NCBI RefSeq assembly: GCF_026341125.1 | Contig: NZ_JAPEOR010000002.1 | Span: 682,001 to 746,000 of the forward strand | Source: Streptomyces sp. NBC_01142 | GTDB taxonomy: Bacteria > Actinomycetota > Actinomycetes > Streptomycetales > Streptomycetaceae | Length of the DNA stretch: 64,000 nt | Direction of reading: 5' to 3' | Shown: in pieces, positions 41,901 through 49,819 of the stretch | Layout: every line of letters begins with the position of its first letter | Numbering within the stretch: the stretch's first letter is position 1 | Program-made: the position numbers and the translations under genes | The notes under the pieces: generated by a model | What the model was told of the DNA's origin: nothing | The model's database searches: none | What the model saw: only the letters and a program-made list of their open reading frames with translations

Positions 41901-42557
41901 GCCGTCGGACTTCAGCCCGCGGTATTTCGCCTTGACCGCCGGGTGGTCGTGCTGCACTCCGGAGTCGATGTTGGCGACGACGACTCCCTCGCCGCGTACA
42001 CCCAGTTCGGACCAGACCTTGGGGGCGCCGATCCGGTCGATGTTCCACTCGACGGCATCCAGGCGCGGTTCGTTCCTCCCCGGCAGCGGGTCGGGGATGG
42101 TGATCGGGTCGTCGGCCTCGAGGGCGGCGACGTCGGCGCGCGCCGCGATCTTCTCGGCGAGCGCCTTGCCGGCGGTGACCTTGAGGGTGTTGGTGATCCA
42201 GAACGCCTCGTAGCGGGCGCCGGCGCTGTCCAGCAGGGCCCTCAGCGGGGCCTGGGACTTCTTCGCGTACGCGGTCTTCGTCTCGTACAGCGTGCGTGCC
42301 TTGGCGGTCTTGCCCTTGGCCTTGCGGGCGGCGGAGGTGTCGGCCTCATGCGTCAGGGCGACCCAGAAGGTCGCCCTGCCCTTGGTCGCGAGCCGCTCGA
42401 TCAGCAAGCCCTCGGTCTTGTCCAGATAGGCGGAGGGGCGGGGTTCCACGGGTTCCTGCGCCTGGGCGGGAAAGGCGCCGAGGGCCAGCGGCAGGGCCAC
42501 TGCGGCAGCCGTCAGTGCGGCGAGGATTCCCCGCCGTCCCTGAATGCGTCCAGCCAC
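38994..42557 (-). CDS. Large secreted S8 (subtilisin-like) serine protease
   Basis: 1187 residues. Sec signal (about 1-33, ending AQA), an I9-like propeptide region, then the catalytic domain: Asp198 in VVVANIDSGVQHDHP, His245 in NNGHGTHTMGTMVG, Asn in DVVNNSWGSG and Ser417 in AISGTSMASPHTA. The C-terminal 650 residues hold several carboxypeptidase-regulatory-like beta-sandwich units (VSGKVTTTAGPLADATLRFEG; VSGKVTSHAGAEASAVVTAQG; LAGTATDANDGKPVSGAALAV) and a malectin-like end (DALGDTWGPDRRHAAGSYGYLG.., FVANSGKTLVNSIRVTE). GTG start follows AAGGAG. Extracellular protein degradation; the modules likely bind polysaccharide or protein. Confidence 0.94.
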   Translation of the reverse strand: MAGRIQGRRGILAALTAAAVALPLALGAFPAQAQEPVEPRPSAYLDKTEGLLIERLATKGRATFWVALTHEADTSAARKAKGKTAKARTLYETKTAYAKKSQAPLRALLDSAGARYEAFWITNTLKVTAGKALAEKIAARADVAALEADDPITIPDPLPGRNEPRLDAVEWNIDRIGAPKVWSELGVRGEGVVVANIDSGVQHDHPAVKAKYRGLKSDGSYDHAYNWFDPAKVCTGTAPCDNNGHGTHTMGTMVGDDGAGNQVGVAPDARWIAAKGCETSSCSRDSLLRSGQWVVAPTDASGANPRPDLAPDVVNNSWGSGVIDTWYKATVQSWRDAGIFPAFSNGNSGPSCNTSGSPGAYTNSYSTGAFDINNAIASFSSRGTGESGGIKPNLAGPGVNVRSSWAGGGYHAISGTSMASPHTAATVALMWSAAPAIRGNVTETEKLLDSTAVDVDSTTCGGTAADNNVFGEGRLDAYAAVTASPRGALGAVSGKVTTTAGPLADATLRFEGPMKTTVTTGADGGYALPKLMVGDYTVSVAKFGYVTAQGAVTVVENGSAVKDFALAEAASADVSGKVTSHAGAEASAVVTAQGTPVSGTSGTDGSYTLRLPVGTYDLAVTPAHRCASATSVRLEVTGSTTKDIRLPDRTDTFGTACSLVDAELPAGATKLAYTSTTFGTASFDLPFPVAFYGRTYRAATASIDGVLSFGTASTSSTNSTLPTTFTPNGSLYPFWDNLTVDADAGVYWSATGTAPHRKIVVEWRNALIAATTGERVTFAAVLGEDGSASFHYQDISGTGFENGSGATIGAENATGTDALLYSFNEGTVRDGLSIGFRTTRSAVLAGTATDANDGKPVSGAALAVSSGGTAAGSDTAGADGGYLLQVPADAVYDLAVSAPAYSGASARQTPKPGEIVVSDAALRTGRVAADSAALTVVVPATQQRTRTLTLANTGSATPFTVTEKDGKSWIKTAPGAGQLAAGAQQKVALSLDTAGAAPGTVLSGTLQVKSESGRKPVIDIPVTVVVPAYRTAIDSGTTKSSVDALGDTWGPDRRHAAGSYGYLGSATDLSTTRTITGAADPTLYRTARQGMYEYRFDGLPAGTYRVELGFAELSSKDPSERVFDVMAEGTQFVPNLDLALEAGIRTAQDRAFTVQVTDGQLNLRFVANSGKTLVNSIRVTERPDLVG

Positions 42558-43078
42558 GAACTCTCCTTTGTGAGTGGGTTCGTACCGACGCTCAGTACCG
42601 CTGCTGTCCCGTGCGTGCGGGGGACGGGGTGGGGGGCGCAGTGGCGGCGTGAGCCACCCACGATCGTGAACGAGTTGACAGGTTCATGTGAAGAACGCCT
42701 CCGGTGTCAGTTCCGGCCATTCCTGCCACGGGCGCCACTGGCATCCCGTGGGCCCATGAGAATCAGCCACCAGCAGCCCGTCGGCGGAGCGGCGGCCCAG
42801 CACGGTGGAGGGCAGGTCCGCCGGAGAAGCCGACCGCGTGCGGGCGCGTTGTTTCCGGACACCGGCCTGCGCTCCCGGGGTGTGCACCGGCGCGCCGGAG
42901 GCGAGGGGCCGCGGCCCCCGGCCACTCCCGGGAGAGCGGCCACCTGCGCTCATCCCCCGACTCCACGGCCGCCGCATGGCGGAATCCGTACGTGTTGATC
43001 CCCTCCCGCCGGACCCGGGCACCCGCACCTCGGGCCCCGCGCCTCGGGGGCCCCGGCCCCCCGCCTAGACTTCCCGGC
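42558..43078. other. Intergenic stretch between subtilase and ABC transporter genes
   Basis: About 520 bases without a confident gene. A short inverted repeat TGAAC-n10-GTTCA (42667-42686) lies about 110 bases upstream of the subtilase start. A minus-strand frame ending at 42684 has an ordered-looking C-terminus (VADSHGPTGCQWRPWQEWPE) but an Arg/Ser/Gly-rich, noncoding-looking N-terminal part and no ribosome-binding site; it may be a decayed gene fragment. Confidence 0.5.
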
Positions 43079-43079
43079 A
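43066..43079 (+). promoter_or_regulatory. -10 box suggesting a leaderless ABC ATPase mRNA
   Basis: TAGACT at 43066-43071 ends seven bases before the ATG (43079) and no Shine-Dalgarno sequence is present, the usual picture of leaderless transcripts in Streptomyces. The -35 region is not convincing. Confidence 0.45.
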
Positions 43080-44005
43080 TGCGAAGCGAGTCCGTCGTCC
43101 AGATCCGGGGCCTGGTCAAGCGGTACGGATCCAAGACGGCCGTGGACGGCCTCGACCTCGAGGTCACCCAGGGCTCCGTGACCGCCGTTCTCGGCCCCAA
43201 CGGGGCCGGGAAGACCACCACGATCGAGACCTGTGAGGGGTATCTCAGGGCCGACGCGGGCACGGTGCGCGTCCTGGGCCTCGACCCGGTCACCGACGCC
43301 GCGAAGCTCCGGCCCCGGATCGGCGTGATGCTCCAGTCCGGCGGTGTCTACTCGGGCGCCCGCGCCGACGAGATGCTCCGCCACACGGCCACGCTGCACG
43401 CCCACCCGCTGGACGTCGACGCACTGATGGAGCGCCTGGGCCTGGGCAGCTGCGGACGTACGGCCTACCGGCGGCTCTCGGGCGGTCAGCAGCAGCGGCT
43501 CGCACTGGCGATGGCCGTCGTCGGCCGCCCCGAACTGGTCTTCCTGGACGAGCCGACCGCCGGACTCGACCCGCAGGCGCGCCGCTCCACCTGGGAGCTC
43601 GTACGCGAACTCCGGGCGGACGGCGTCTCCACCGTCCTGACCACCCACTTCATGGACGAGGCCGAGGAACTCGCCGACGATCTCGCGATCATCGACGCGG
43701 GCCGGGTCATCGCATCGGGCAGCCCCGAGGAGTTGTGCCGGGGCGGCGCGGAGAACACGCTGCGCTTCACCGGCCGACCGGGGCTCGACGTCGGTTCGCT
43801 GCTCAAGGCGCTGCCGGACGGCTCGGCAGCGGCGGAGCTCACTCCGGGCGCGTACCGGATCACCGGCCGGATCGACCCGCAACTGCTGGCGACGGTCACT
43901 TCCTGGTGCGCCCAGCACGGCGTGATGCCGGACGGGATCTCGGTGGAGCGCCACACCCTCGAAGACGTATTTCTGGAGCTGACCGGCAGGGAGCTGCGCT
44001 CATGA
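43079..44005 (+). CDS. ABC-2 type transporter ATP-binding protein
   Basis: 308 residues of the DrrA/CcmA-like exporter ATPases. Walker A GPNGAGKTTT, Q-loop GVMLQSGGVYSG, signature RRLSGGQQQRLALAMAVVGRP, Walker B LVFLDEPTAGLDPQ and switch His TTHFMDEAEE. The C-terminal 80 residues form the DrrA-type regulatory tail ending LEDVFLELTGRELRS. Partner permease begins at 44210, beyond two mini-ORFs that repeat this last stretch. The substrate is unknown; ATPases of this type export antibiotics or lipids. Confidence 0.93.
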   Translation: MRSESVVQIRGLVKRYGSKTAVDGLDLEVTQGSVTAVLGPNGAGKTTTIETCEGYLRADAGTVRVLGLDPVTDAAKLRPRIGVMLQSGGVYSGARADEMLRHTATLHAHPLDVDALMERLGLGSCGRTAYRRLSGGQQQRLALAMAVVGRPELVFLDEPTAGLDPQARRSTWELVRELRADGVSTVLTTHFMDEAEELADDLAIIDAGRVIASGSPEELCRGGAENTLRFTGRPGLDVGSLLKALPDGSAAAELTPGAYRITGRIDPQLLATVTSWCAQHGVMPDGISVERHTLEDVFLELTGRELRS

Positions 44006-44097
44006 TGCGGGACGACACCGGTCTCGACCGGGGGTCCGGGGGTTGTCCCCCGGGAAGACACAGCCTGGAGCTGACCGGCAGGGAGCTGCGCTCATGA
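44002..44097 (+). CDS. Mini-ORF 1 coupled to the ABC ATPase stop
   Basis: 31 codons, MMRDDTGLDR then a Gly/Ser/Pro spacer, ending SLELTGRELRS, a copy of the ATPase C-terminus. Its ATG overlaps the ATPase stop and its stop overlaps the next mini-ORF's ATG, both as ATGA, with GGGAG before the start. Probably a translational relay created by duplication; no independent function is evident. Confidence 0.4.
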   Translation: MMRDDTGLDRGSGGCPPGRHSLELTGRELRS

Positions 44098-44213
44098 TGC
44101 GGGACGACACCGGTCTCGACCGGGGGCCCGGCCCGCGGCGAAGCCGCTACGGGGCACAGCGGCCCCCGGGAGGACACGGCCTGGAGCTGACCGGCAAGGA
44201 GCTGCGCTCATGA
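44094..44213 (+). CDS. Mini-ORF 2 coupled to the ABC permease start
   Basis: 39 codons, MMRDDTGLDR, then a longer Arg/Pro/Gly stretch, ending GLELTGKELRS. It starts in ATGA overlap with mini-ORF 1 and ends in ATGA overlap with the permease ATG at 44210, so the frame has been kept through an insert of different length. Translation could carry ribosomes from ATPase to permease. Confidence 0.4.
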   Translation: MMRDDTGLDRGPGPRRSRYGAQRPPGGHGLELTGKELRS

Positions 44214-44977
44214 GCGTCGGCACGTACACGCCGAAGCCCGGCGCCGCACCGCTGCACCGCATGATCGCGGCGCAGGCCGCCTTCGAGACGAAGATGCTGC
44301 TGCGCAACGGCGAGCAGCTGCTGCTCACCGTCATCATCCCGTCGCTGCTGCTGGTGCTGTTCTCCACGGTCGATGTCGTCGACACGGGTGACGGCAAGGC
44401 CGTCGACTTCCTGGCCCCGGGGGTCCTCGCTCTCGCCGTGATGTCCACCGCCTTCACCGGCCAGGCCATCGCGACCGGCTTCGAGCGGCGGTACGGAGTC
44501 CTCAAGCGGCTCGGCGCCTCGCCGATCCCCCGCTGGGCCCTGATGACCGCGAAGACGCTCTCCGTCCTGGTCACCGAAGTCCTCCAGATCGCGCTGCTGA
44601 CCGTCATCGCCTTCGCGCTCGGCTGGTCCCCGCACGGCAGCCCTGTCTCCGTACTCCTGCTGCTCGTCCTCGGCACCGCCGCCTTTTCCGGCCTTGGTCT
44701 GCTGATGGCCGGCACGCTGTCGGCCGAGGCGACCCTGGCCGCCGCCAACCTGGTCTTTCTGCTGCTCCTGGTGGGCGGCGGGGTGATCGTGCCGCTGGAC
44801 AGGTTCCCGGACGGCGCCCAGTCGGTGCTCGCTCTGCTGCCGATCTCGGCGCTCTCCGACGGGCTGCGCGATGTGCTCCAGCACGGCGCGGGAGTGCCCT
44901 GGGGCGATCTCGGAATCCTTGCCGTGTGGGCGGTGCTGGGACTCGGCGCGGCCGCCCGGCTCTTCCGCTGGGAGTGA
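44210..44977 (+). CDS. ABC-2 type transporter permease
   Basis: 255 residues, six membrane segments: AQAAFETKMLLRNGEQLLLTVIIPSLLLVLFSTV, FLAPGVLALAVMSTAFTGQAIATGFERRYGVLKRLGASPIPRW (the conserved family block), VLQIALLTVIAFALG, VSVLLLLVLGTAAFSGLGLLMAGTLSAEATLAAANLVFLLLLVGGGVIVPLDRFP, and a last helix. DrrB/ABC2_membrane family. ATG follows AAGGAG and overlaps mini-ORF 2. Forms an exporter with the ATPase encoded at 43079. Confidence 0.93.
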   Translation: MSVGTYTPKPGAAPLHRMIAAQAAFETKMLLRNGEQLLLTVIIPSLLLVLFSTVDVVDTGDGKAVDFLAPGVLALAVMSTAFTGQAIATGFERRYGVLKRLGASPIPRWALMTAKTLSVLVTEVLQIALLTVIAFALGWSPHGSPVSVLLLLVLGTAAFSGLGLLMAGTLSAEATLAAANLVFLLLLVGGGVIVPLDRFPDGAQSVLALLPISALSDGLRDVLQHGAGVPWGDLGILAVWAVLGLGAAARLFRWE

Positions 44978-45026
44978 CCCACGCGCCAGGATGAGCCTGC
45001 CAAGATCCGTACGGTGGGAGGCCTGG

Positions 45027-46166
45027 ATGGAGCGGACTGCCGCACTGCGTCTGGACGCGGAGTGGGCGAAGGTCAGGTCCGGCAGAGCCGGAGCCTCCCC
45101 CCGGGCACGCGAGCGGATGCTGAAGGACCTGATTGCCGCACTCGCACCGCACGCCGTGGACGATCTCACGCTCACCGCAAAGCTGAGCCTGCGGTACGGC
45201 GATCTGGCGCGGCACCACTTCGACACCGGCCGGCGCGCGGACGCGCTGTCCGCCGTCGACGAGGCGATCCGCCGTTGTGAGGAGTCGGCCAGGCATGACG
45301 AGGAGCACGCCCGCCTGTACGCCGGGGCGCTGATCAACCGGGCCGTCTATCTGGCCGAGCCGCTCAGCGACGAGCTGGGCCTGCCCCGCTATGCCTTTCA
45401 CCCCGACGGCGACCAGCCGTCGCCCGACGTCCGGGAGGACGGTCTTGCCGCCCTGGCGGGCACCCGTCGGGCGATCGAGGTCTGGAAGGGCATGGACCAG
45501 TCGGATCCGCGCAACCGGGAGGGTCTCGCTCAGGCCCATGTCTTCCTGGGCGACCGGCTGGAGGAGCTGGGGCATCCGGTGGAGGCGGCGGCCTGGGCCG
45601 TACGGGCGGAGCGGGAGTTCCGCGCCCTGTGGTCCGCGCCCGATCCGCACGCAGCGGCGCATGGCGCAACCCTGGAGCATCTCGGCGACCAGCTGGAGCG
45701 CCGACTGCGGCGCTGCCCCTTCGACAGCGGGCTGACGCATCTGCGGGAGCGGGATCTGCTTCCGGCGCGGCTGCTGCCGCTCGCGGTCGTGGCGGCGCGG
45801 ATCGAGGGTGTGGAGCCGGAGCCGATCGCCGCGAGGCTGCGCCTCGATGTCGCGGAGGTCCGCCGGATCCTGCGGGCGCACTCCTGGCGGGCGGTGTGGC
45901 GCTTCGACATCCGGGAGGCCGACGGGGACTGGACCCCGATGGGGTACCCGTGGCGTGGCATGGACGCGGTGGCGGACCGCAGCGCGGAGGCGGTCGCGGC
46001 CGAGCTGACGGACGCGTTCCTGCACTCGCCCGACCGGCCGCCGCCGTCGGTGCACTGGCGGATCGCCGTCTGGTGGGAGGAGGAGGACCATCTCGACGGC
46101 TCGCGCTTCCGGCGGACGCACGCGCCGCCGCAACCGGCACCGCGGGAGCACCGGACACCTTCGTGA
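45027..46166 (+). CDS. Hypothetical TPR-like protein
   Basis: 379 residues, soluble. The first 220 residues contain helical pairs like tetratricopeptide repeats (LTAKLSLRYGDLARHHFDTGRRADALSAVDEAIRRCEES; GLAQAHVFLGDRLEELGHPVEAAAWAVRAEREF). A central helix-turn-helix-like stretch (GVEPEPIAARLRLDVAEVRRILRAH) follows, then a Trp-rich C-terminal domain (WRAVWRFDIREADGDWTPMGYPWRG, VHWRIAVWWEEED). ATG at 45027 follows GGGAGG; ATG 44991 is the alternative. I do not recognise the family. Placed between the ABC transporter and ctaA, all same strand. Confidence 0.75.
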   Translation: MERTAALRLDAEWAKVRSGRAGASPRARERMLKDLIAALAPHAVDDLTLTAKLSLRYGDLARHHFDTGRRADALSAVDEAIRRCEESARHDEEHARLYAGALINRAVYLAEPLSDELGLPRYAFHPDGDQPSPDVREDGLAALAGTRRAIEVWKGMDQSDPRNREGLAQAHVFLGDRLEELGHPVEAAAWAVRAEREFRALWSAPDPHAAAHGATLEHLGDQLERRLRRCPFDSGLTHLRERDLLPARLLPLAVVAARIEGVEPEPIAARLRLDVAEVRRILRAHSWRAVWRFDIREADGDWTPMGYPWRGMDAVADRSAEAVAAELTDAFLHSPDRPPPSVHWRIAVWWEEEDHLDGSRFRRTHAPPQPAPREHRTPS

Positions 46167-46243
46167 CCGTGCCTTCCGGTTCGTGACCGTGCCTCCCGGG
46201 GCACCCCGGACCCCCCTCGTGAAAACGCGCACAAACGCCCGCC

Positions 46244-46257
46244 TACGATAGAGCGCG
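46244..46257 (+). promoter_or_regulatory. -10 box suggesting a leaderless ctaA mRNA
   Basis: TACGAT at 46244-46249 is followed seven bases later by the GTG start (46257) without a ribosome-binding site. A -35 box is not clear. Confidence 0.45.
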
Positions 46258-47252
46258 TGCCCAAGCTGACCCGAGCCGACGTCGCTCAAGCCATGCGAAA
46301 CCCGCTCGCCTTCATTGCCCAGCGCTGGACTCCGACTCCGCGGATCCTCCGGCGCGCCGCGCTCGCCGCCGTCGTGATGACCGTCGTCATCATCGTCACC
46401 GGCGGCGCGGTCCGGCTGACCAGCTCCGGCCTCGGCTGCGACACCTGGCCGAAGTGCACGGACGACAGCCTCTTCGCGACGCCCGCTCAGGGCATCAACG
46501 GGGCGATCGAGTTCGGCAACCGGATGCTGACGTACGTCCTGTCGGCCGCGGTCGGCTGGGCGATCATCTCGGCCCGGTCCACCAAGCCGTGGCGGCGCAA
46601 TCTCACCCGGCTCGGCTGGAGTCAGTTCTGGATCGTGATGGGCAACGCCGTCGTCGGCGGCATCACGGTCTGGGCGGGCCTCAACCCGTGGACGGTGGCC
46701 GGGCACTTCCTGCTCGCCAACGCCCTGCTCACGGTCAGCGTGATCACCTGGCAGCGCGTCCGTGAGGGCGACGGCGCTCCCCGCCCGCGCGTCCCGCGCC
46801 CGGTGCGCAAGCTGTCCTGGGCGATCGTCGCCACCTCGGCGGTACTGATCGTGCTGGGCACCTCGGTGACCGGTTCGGGCAAGCACGCGGGCGACAGCAG
46901 TGACGTACCGCGCATGCCGTGGGACTGGGCGGACGCGGCGCATGTCCACGCGGTCGCCGCCTGGGTCGTCTGTGCACTGGCTGTCGCGATGTGGCTGGTG
47001 CTGCGGGTCGTGGACGCCCCCGACGACACCCGGGCGCGCGCCCGCGACCTGCTGATCGTGCTGCTCGCCCAGGGCGCCGTCGGCTACGTCCAGTACTTCA
47101 CGCAGGTGCCCGAGGTCCTGGTCGGCGTCCATATGCTCGGCTCCGCCCTGATGTGGATCGCGGTGGTGCGGCTCGCGCTGAGCCTGCGCGAGCGTCCGGA
47201 GTCGAATGCCGGGATCCCGGCCCAGAGCGACCCGGCGCTAGCGCATGCCTGA
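46257..47252 (+). CDS. ctaA: Haem A synthase (COX15/CtaA)
   Basis: 331 residues, eight membrane segments in two pseudo-repeats. First half: VVIIVTGGAVRLTSSGLGCDTWPKCTDD (the Cys pair and RLTxSGLG signature) and GAIEFGNRMLTYVL (EFGNR Glu and haem environment). Second half: VLIVLGTSVTGSGKHAGD, HVHAVAAWVVCAL and VLVGVHMLGSALMWI with haem-ligand His residues. Converts haem O to haem A in the membrane for cytochrome aa3 oxidase. ctaB, for the previous step, lies 1.6 kb further on the opposite strand. The end overlaps the convergent amidohydrolase gene by 15 bases. Confidence 0.94.
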   Translation: MPKLTRADVAQAMRNPLAFIAQRWTPTPRILRRAALAAVVMTVVIIVTGGAVRLTSSGLGCDTWPKCTDDSLFATPAQGINGAIEFGNRMLTYVLSAAVGWAIISARSTKPWRRNLTRLGWSQFWIVMGNAVVGGITVWAGLNPWTVAGHFLLANALLTVSVITWQRVREGDGAPRPRVPRPVRKLSWAIVATSAVLIVLGTSVTGSGKHAGDSSDVPRMPWDWADAAHVHAVAAWVVCALAVAMWLVLRVVDAPDDTRARARDLLIVLLAQGAVGYVQYFTQVPEVLVGVHMLGSALMWIAVVRLALSLRERPESNAGIPAQSDPALAHA

Positions 47253-48326
47253 CAGTCCGTAGACGCGGCGGGCATTGCCCGCCGCGATCATGGTGGCGAC
47301 GCGTTCCGCGTCCGTCCGCGCCCAGGCGCCGTCGCGCACCCAGCCGCCGAGCACCCGCGCCAGCGCCTCCTTGAAGATCCGGGCCCCCACCACATGCAGT
47401 TCGGGCAGCCCGTGCGCGCCGCTGGAGAAGAGCAGCTTCCCGAACGGCGCGAGCTCCAGGATTTCCGCGAGCACTGCGGCGGCCCGCGCCCCGGTGTGCA
47501 CGAGCGCGGGCCCCAGATCGGCGTACACATGCGGGAAGATGCTCGCCAGATGCGCGGCGTGCCGGTGATACGGATAGCCGTGCAGCAGCACCAGATCGAT
47601 GCTGTGACCCGCGGTGGCCGCGGCGAAGCCGGTGAGCAACATCGGGTCCTCGACGCCGACGTGGAGCTGCAGCGGCAGCCCCGAGGCGACGGCGATCCAC
47701 AGCAGATGCCGCAGCAGTACGGGATCGGTGAGCTTGCCACCGACCTGCCGCCCGGCCAGCCAGCGGCCTGCGGCTCCGCGCACCTCGCCGGGGCCCGGCG
47801 GCTCGGGGGCGAGGGCGAGCCCGTGGCCGACGGCGGCGACGGAGGTGAAGGCGACAGCGGATCCGGCGGCCCCGTGCACGGCCTCGGCGAGGTTCGCGAG
47901 GAAGCTCTCGACGGTCCCCGAGGTGTCGGCGACCTGCTCGGCGAGGAGTTCGAGACGTACGATCTCGCGCGCCTCGGCGGCTCCCGCCGCGGCGATCTCG
48001 GGCGGTCCGGTGAGATCTCCCGGCAGCCCGGTGTCCACCAGATAGGTGGAGATCCCGCTCCCTCGCAGCAGCCGTCTGCCCGCCTCCAGCACCCCGAGCT
48101 CGCGGCGGCGGGCGAGGTAGCGGGCGGGCGGGCAGTGCGGCTCCAGGCCGAGCAGTGGCGGGCACCAGCGCCGTACCGCGAAGCCGGTCTGGGTGTCGAA
48201 GAAGGTGGTGCCCGCCGCGGGTGGCCCGGTGGTCCTGCCCAGATGCGCCTCGAAGGTGCCGAGGCCGAGTTCCGTACGCAGCACTCCGTGGCAGTACTGG
48301 TCCACGAGGGTCGGGGTGTCGATCAT
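47238..48326 (-). CDS. Amidohydrolase-2 family protein
   Basis: 362 residues, TIM-barrel amidohydrolase of the COG2159/FluG-like group. Features: LVDQYCHGVLR near the N-terminus, LPLQLHVGVED (His), IDLVLLHGYPYHRHAAHLASIFPHVYADLGPALVHTG, and LAPFGKLLFSSGAHGLPELHVVG near the C-terminus. The family includes glutamine-synthetase-linked hydrolases and decarboxylases; the usual FSSDA metal Asp is replaced here by FSSGAHG, so catalysis by the standard mechanism is uncertain. Stop overlaps the end of ctaA on the other strand. Confidence 0.82.
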   Translation of the reverse strand: MIDTPTLVDQYCHGVLRTELGLGTFEAHLGRTTGPPAAGTTFFDTQTGFAVRRWCPPLLGLEPHCPPARYLARRRELGVLEAGRRLLRGSGISTYLVDTGLPGDLTGPPEIAAAGAAEAREIVRLELLAEQVADTSGTVESFLANLAEAVHGAAGSAVAFTSVAAVGHGLALAPEPPGPGEVRGAAGRWLAGRQVGGKLTDPVLLRHLLWIAVASGLPLQLHVGVEDPMLLTGFAAATAGHSIDLVLLHGYPYHRHAAHLASIFPHVYADLGPALVHTGARAAAVLAEILELAPFGKLLFSSGAHGLPELHVVGARIFKEALARVLGGWVRDGAWARTDAERVATMIAAGNARRVYGLSGMR

Positions 48327-48395
48327 CCGGGCTCCCAGTCGTGAACCGTGCGTGCTTCCACAGTCCTAACGGGTGAGCCCCGTGCGAGGTGTTGC

Positions 48396-48716
48396 TCAGC
48401 CGTTGGACGGGCCGCCGACCTGGATGCCCGCCATCCGCGTCCACTCGTACGGACCGGTGCGGACCTTCGCCGCGAACTCGCCGTCGAACGACTCGTGGAG
48501 GGTGATCCCAGCCTTCTCGGCGGCCTGCTCGGCGATCGCGTGGGTGGGTGCGACGAGGTCGCCCCAGCCGCCGTCCTCGCCGACGAGCACGATGCGGGTG
48601 CCGATCTGGCCTATGTAGGCGAGCTGCCCCTCGGCGCCGCCGTGCGCCTTGGAGAAGGCGCCGATCTGCTTGGCGAGCTTGGCCGCCTTGCGCTCTGCCT
48701 GCTTGGTGTCTGCCAT
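48396..48716 (-). CDS. Conserved hypothetical protein, 106 residues
   Basis: Soluble, MADTKQAERKAAKLAKQIGAF.., with a Lys/Ala-rich N-terminal helix and a compact alpha/beta body (GQLAYIGQIGTRIVLVGEDGGWGDLVAPTHAIAEQAAEKAGITL..GEFAAKVRTGPYEWTRMAGIQV). Conserved in Streptomyces at this place by its codon use and clean start; function unknown. Lies between the amidohydrolase and ctaB, both on the same strand. Confidence 0.82.
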   Translation of the reverse strand: MADTKQAERKAAKLAKQIGAFSKAHGGAEGQLAYIGQIGTRIVLVGEDGGWGDLVAPTHAIAEQAAEKAGITLHESFDGEFAAKVRTGPYEWTRMAGIQVGGPSNG

Positions 48717-48871
48717 GGGCAGGATGCTACTCGCGGGTAGGGCGCTCTGGCGACGTCGGGGTCACGTGGTGTGGGCCACTGGGGCACCCGCCCCGGACCG
48801 TCCCTCCTACGCCCAGCGGGCGTGGGTGCCCCAGCCCTAGCTCGCCGACGCCGCCGGAGGGCCGGAATCCG

Positions 48872-49819
48872 CTACCGCAGGAAGGGGTCCACCGCGACTG
48901 CCACGAAGAGCAGCGACACATAGGTGATCGACCAGTGGAAGAGCCGCATCTCCTTGAGCTTGGCGCCCGTCGCACCGCCCTTGGCCCGGTTCTGCAGGGA
49001 GTGCGCCTCCCAGAGCCACCAACCGCCCGTCGCCAGCGCCACCGCGGTGTAGAACCAGCCGGTGTAGCCGAGCGGTGTCAGCAGCAGCGAGACCGCGACC
49101 ATCACCCAGCTGTAGAGGACGATCTGGCGGGCCACCACCCTGTTGGAGGCGACGACGGGGAGCATCGGCACGCCCACGCGCGCGTAGTCCTCCTTCACCT
49201 TCATCGACAGCGGCCAGTAGTGCGGCGGCGTCCAGAAGAAGATGACCAGGAAGAGGATGACCGCCGCCCACGACATCGAGTTGGTGGCGGCGGACCAGCC
49301 GATCAGGACCGGCATACAGCCGGCGATGCCGCCCCAGACGATGTTCTGCGACGTACGGCGCTTCAGCAGCATCGTGTACACGATGACGTAGAAGAGCAGC
49401 GCCCCGAGTGACAGCGCCGCGGACAGCCAGTTGACGAGCAGGCCGAACCAGAGCGTGGAGACCACGGCGAGGATGAGACCGAAGACCAGGCCCTCCCGTG
49501 GCGACACCATTCCGGTGACCAGGGGGCGCTGCGACGTACGGTCCATCAGGGCGTCGATGTCGCGGTCGATGTACATGTTCAGCGCATTGGCTCCACCGGC
49601 GGAGAGGTACCCGCCGATGCACGTCGTGAGCACGAGCCAGAGGTCGGGAACACCTTGCGCGGCCAGGAACATCACCGGAACGGTGGTGATCAGCAGCAGC
49701 TCGATGATCCGCGGCTTGGTCAGCGCCACGAATGCCTTGACGCGGGCCCCGAACGGCCGATGGCCCCCCGGGCTGGGAGTCAAGACGACCCCTGCGGGTC
49801 GGGACTCGACGGCCGTCAC
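48872..49819 (-). CDS. ctaB: Protohaem IX farnesyltransferase (haem O synthase)
   Basis: 315 residues, UbiA/COX10 prenyltransferase with nine membrane helices. Active-site motifs: [29 protein letters not shown] (N-x3-D-x2-D-x3-D) and the second [13 protein letters not shown] region with [13 protein letters not shown]. Adds the farnesyl tail to haem B, giving haem O for CtaA. GTG at 49819 follows AGGGG. Divergent from the transketolase operon. Confidence 0.93.
   Translation of the reverse strand: MTAVESRPAGVVLTPSPGGHRPFGARVKAFVALTKPRIIELLLITTVPVMFLAAQGVPDLWLVLTTCIGGYLSAGGANALNMYIDRDIDALMDRTSQRPLVTGMVSPREGLVFGLILAVVSTLWFGLLVNWLSAALSLGALLFYVIVYTMLLKRRTSQNIVWGGIAGCMPVLIGWSAATNSMSWAAVILFLVIFFWTPPHYWPLSMKVKEDYARVGVPMLPVVASNRVVARQIVLYSWVMVAVSLLLTPLGYTGWFYTAVALATGGWWLWEAHSLQNRAKGGATGAKLKEMRLFHWSITYVSLLFVAVAVDPFLR

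Larger units (their letters stand above)
43973..44213 (+). repeat. Triplicated ATPase/permease junction
   Basis: Copies start at 43973, 44065 and 44181 (spacing 92 and 116 bases). Copies 1 and 2 are identical for 62 bases, covering the codons for LELTGRELRS, the ATGA overlap and the following GCGGGACGACACCGGTCTCGA. Copy 3 keeps only the coding end and ATGA; its GGCAAGGAG is a better ribosome-binding site than GGCAGGGAG of copies 1 and 2. The arrangement looks like tandem duplication with an extra GC-rich insert before copy 3. Confidence 0.88.
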
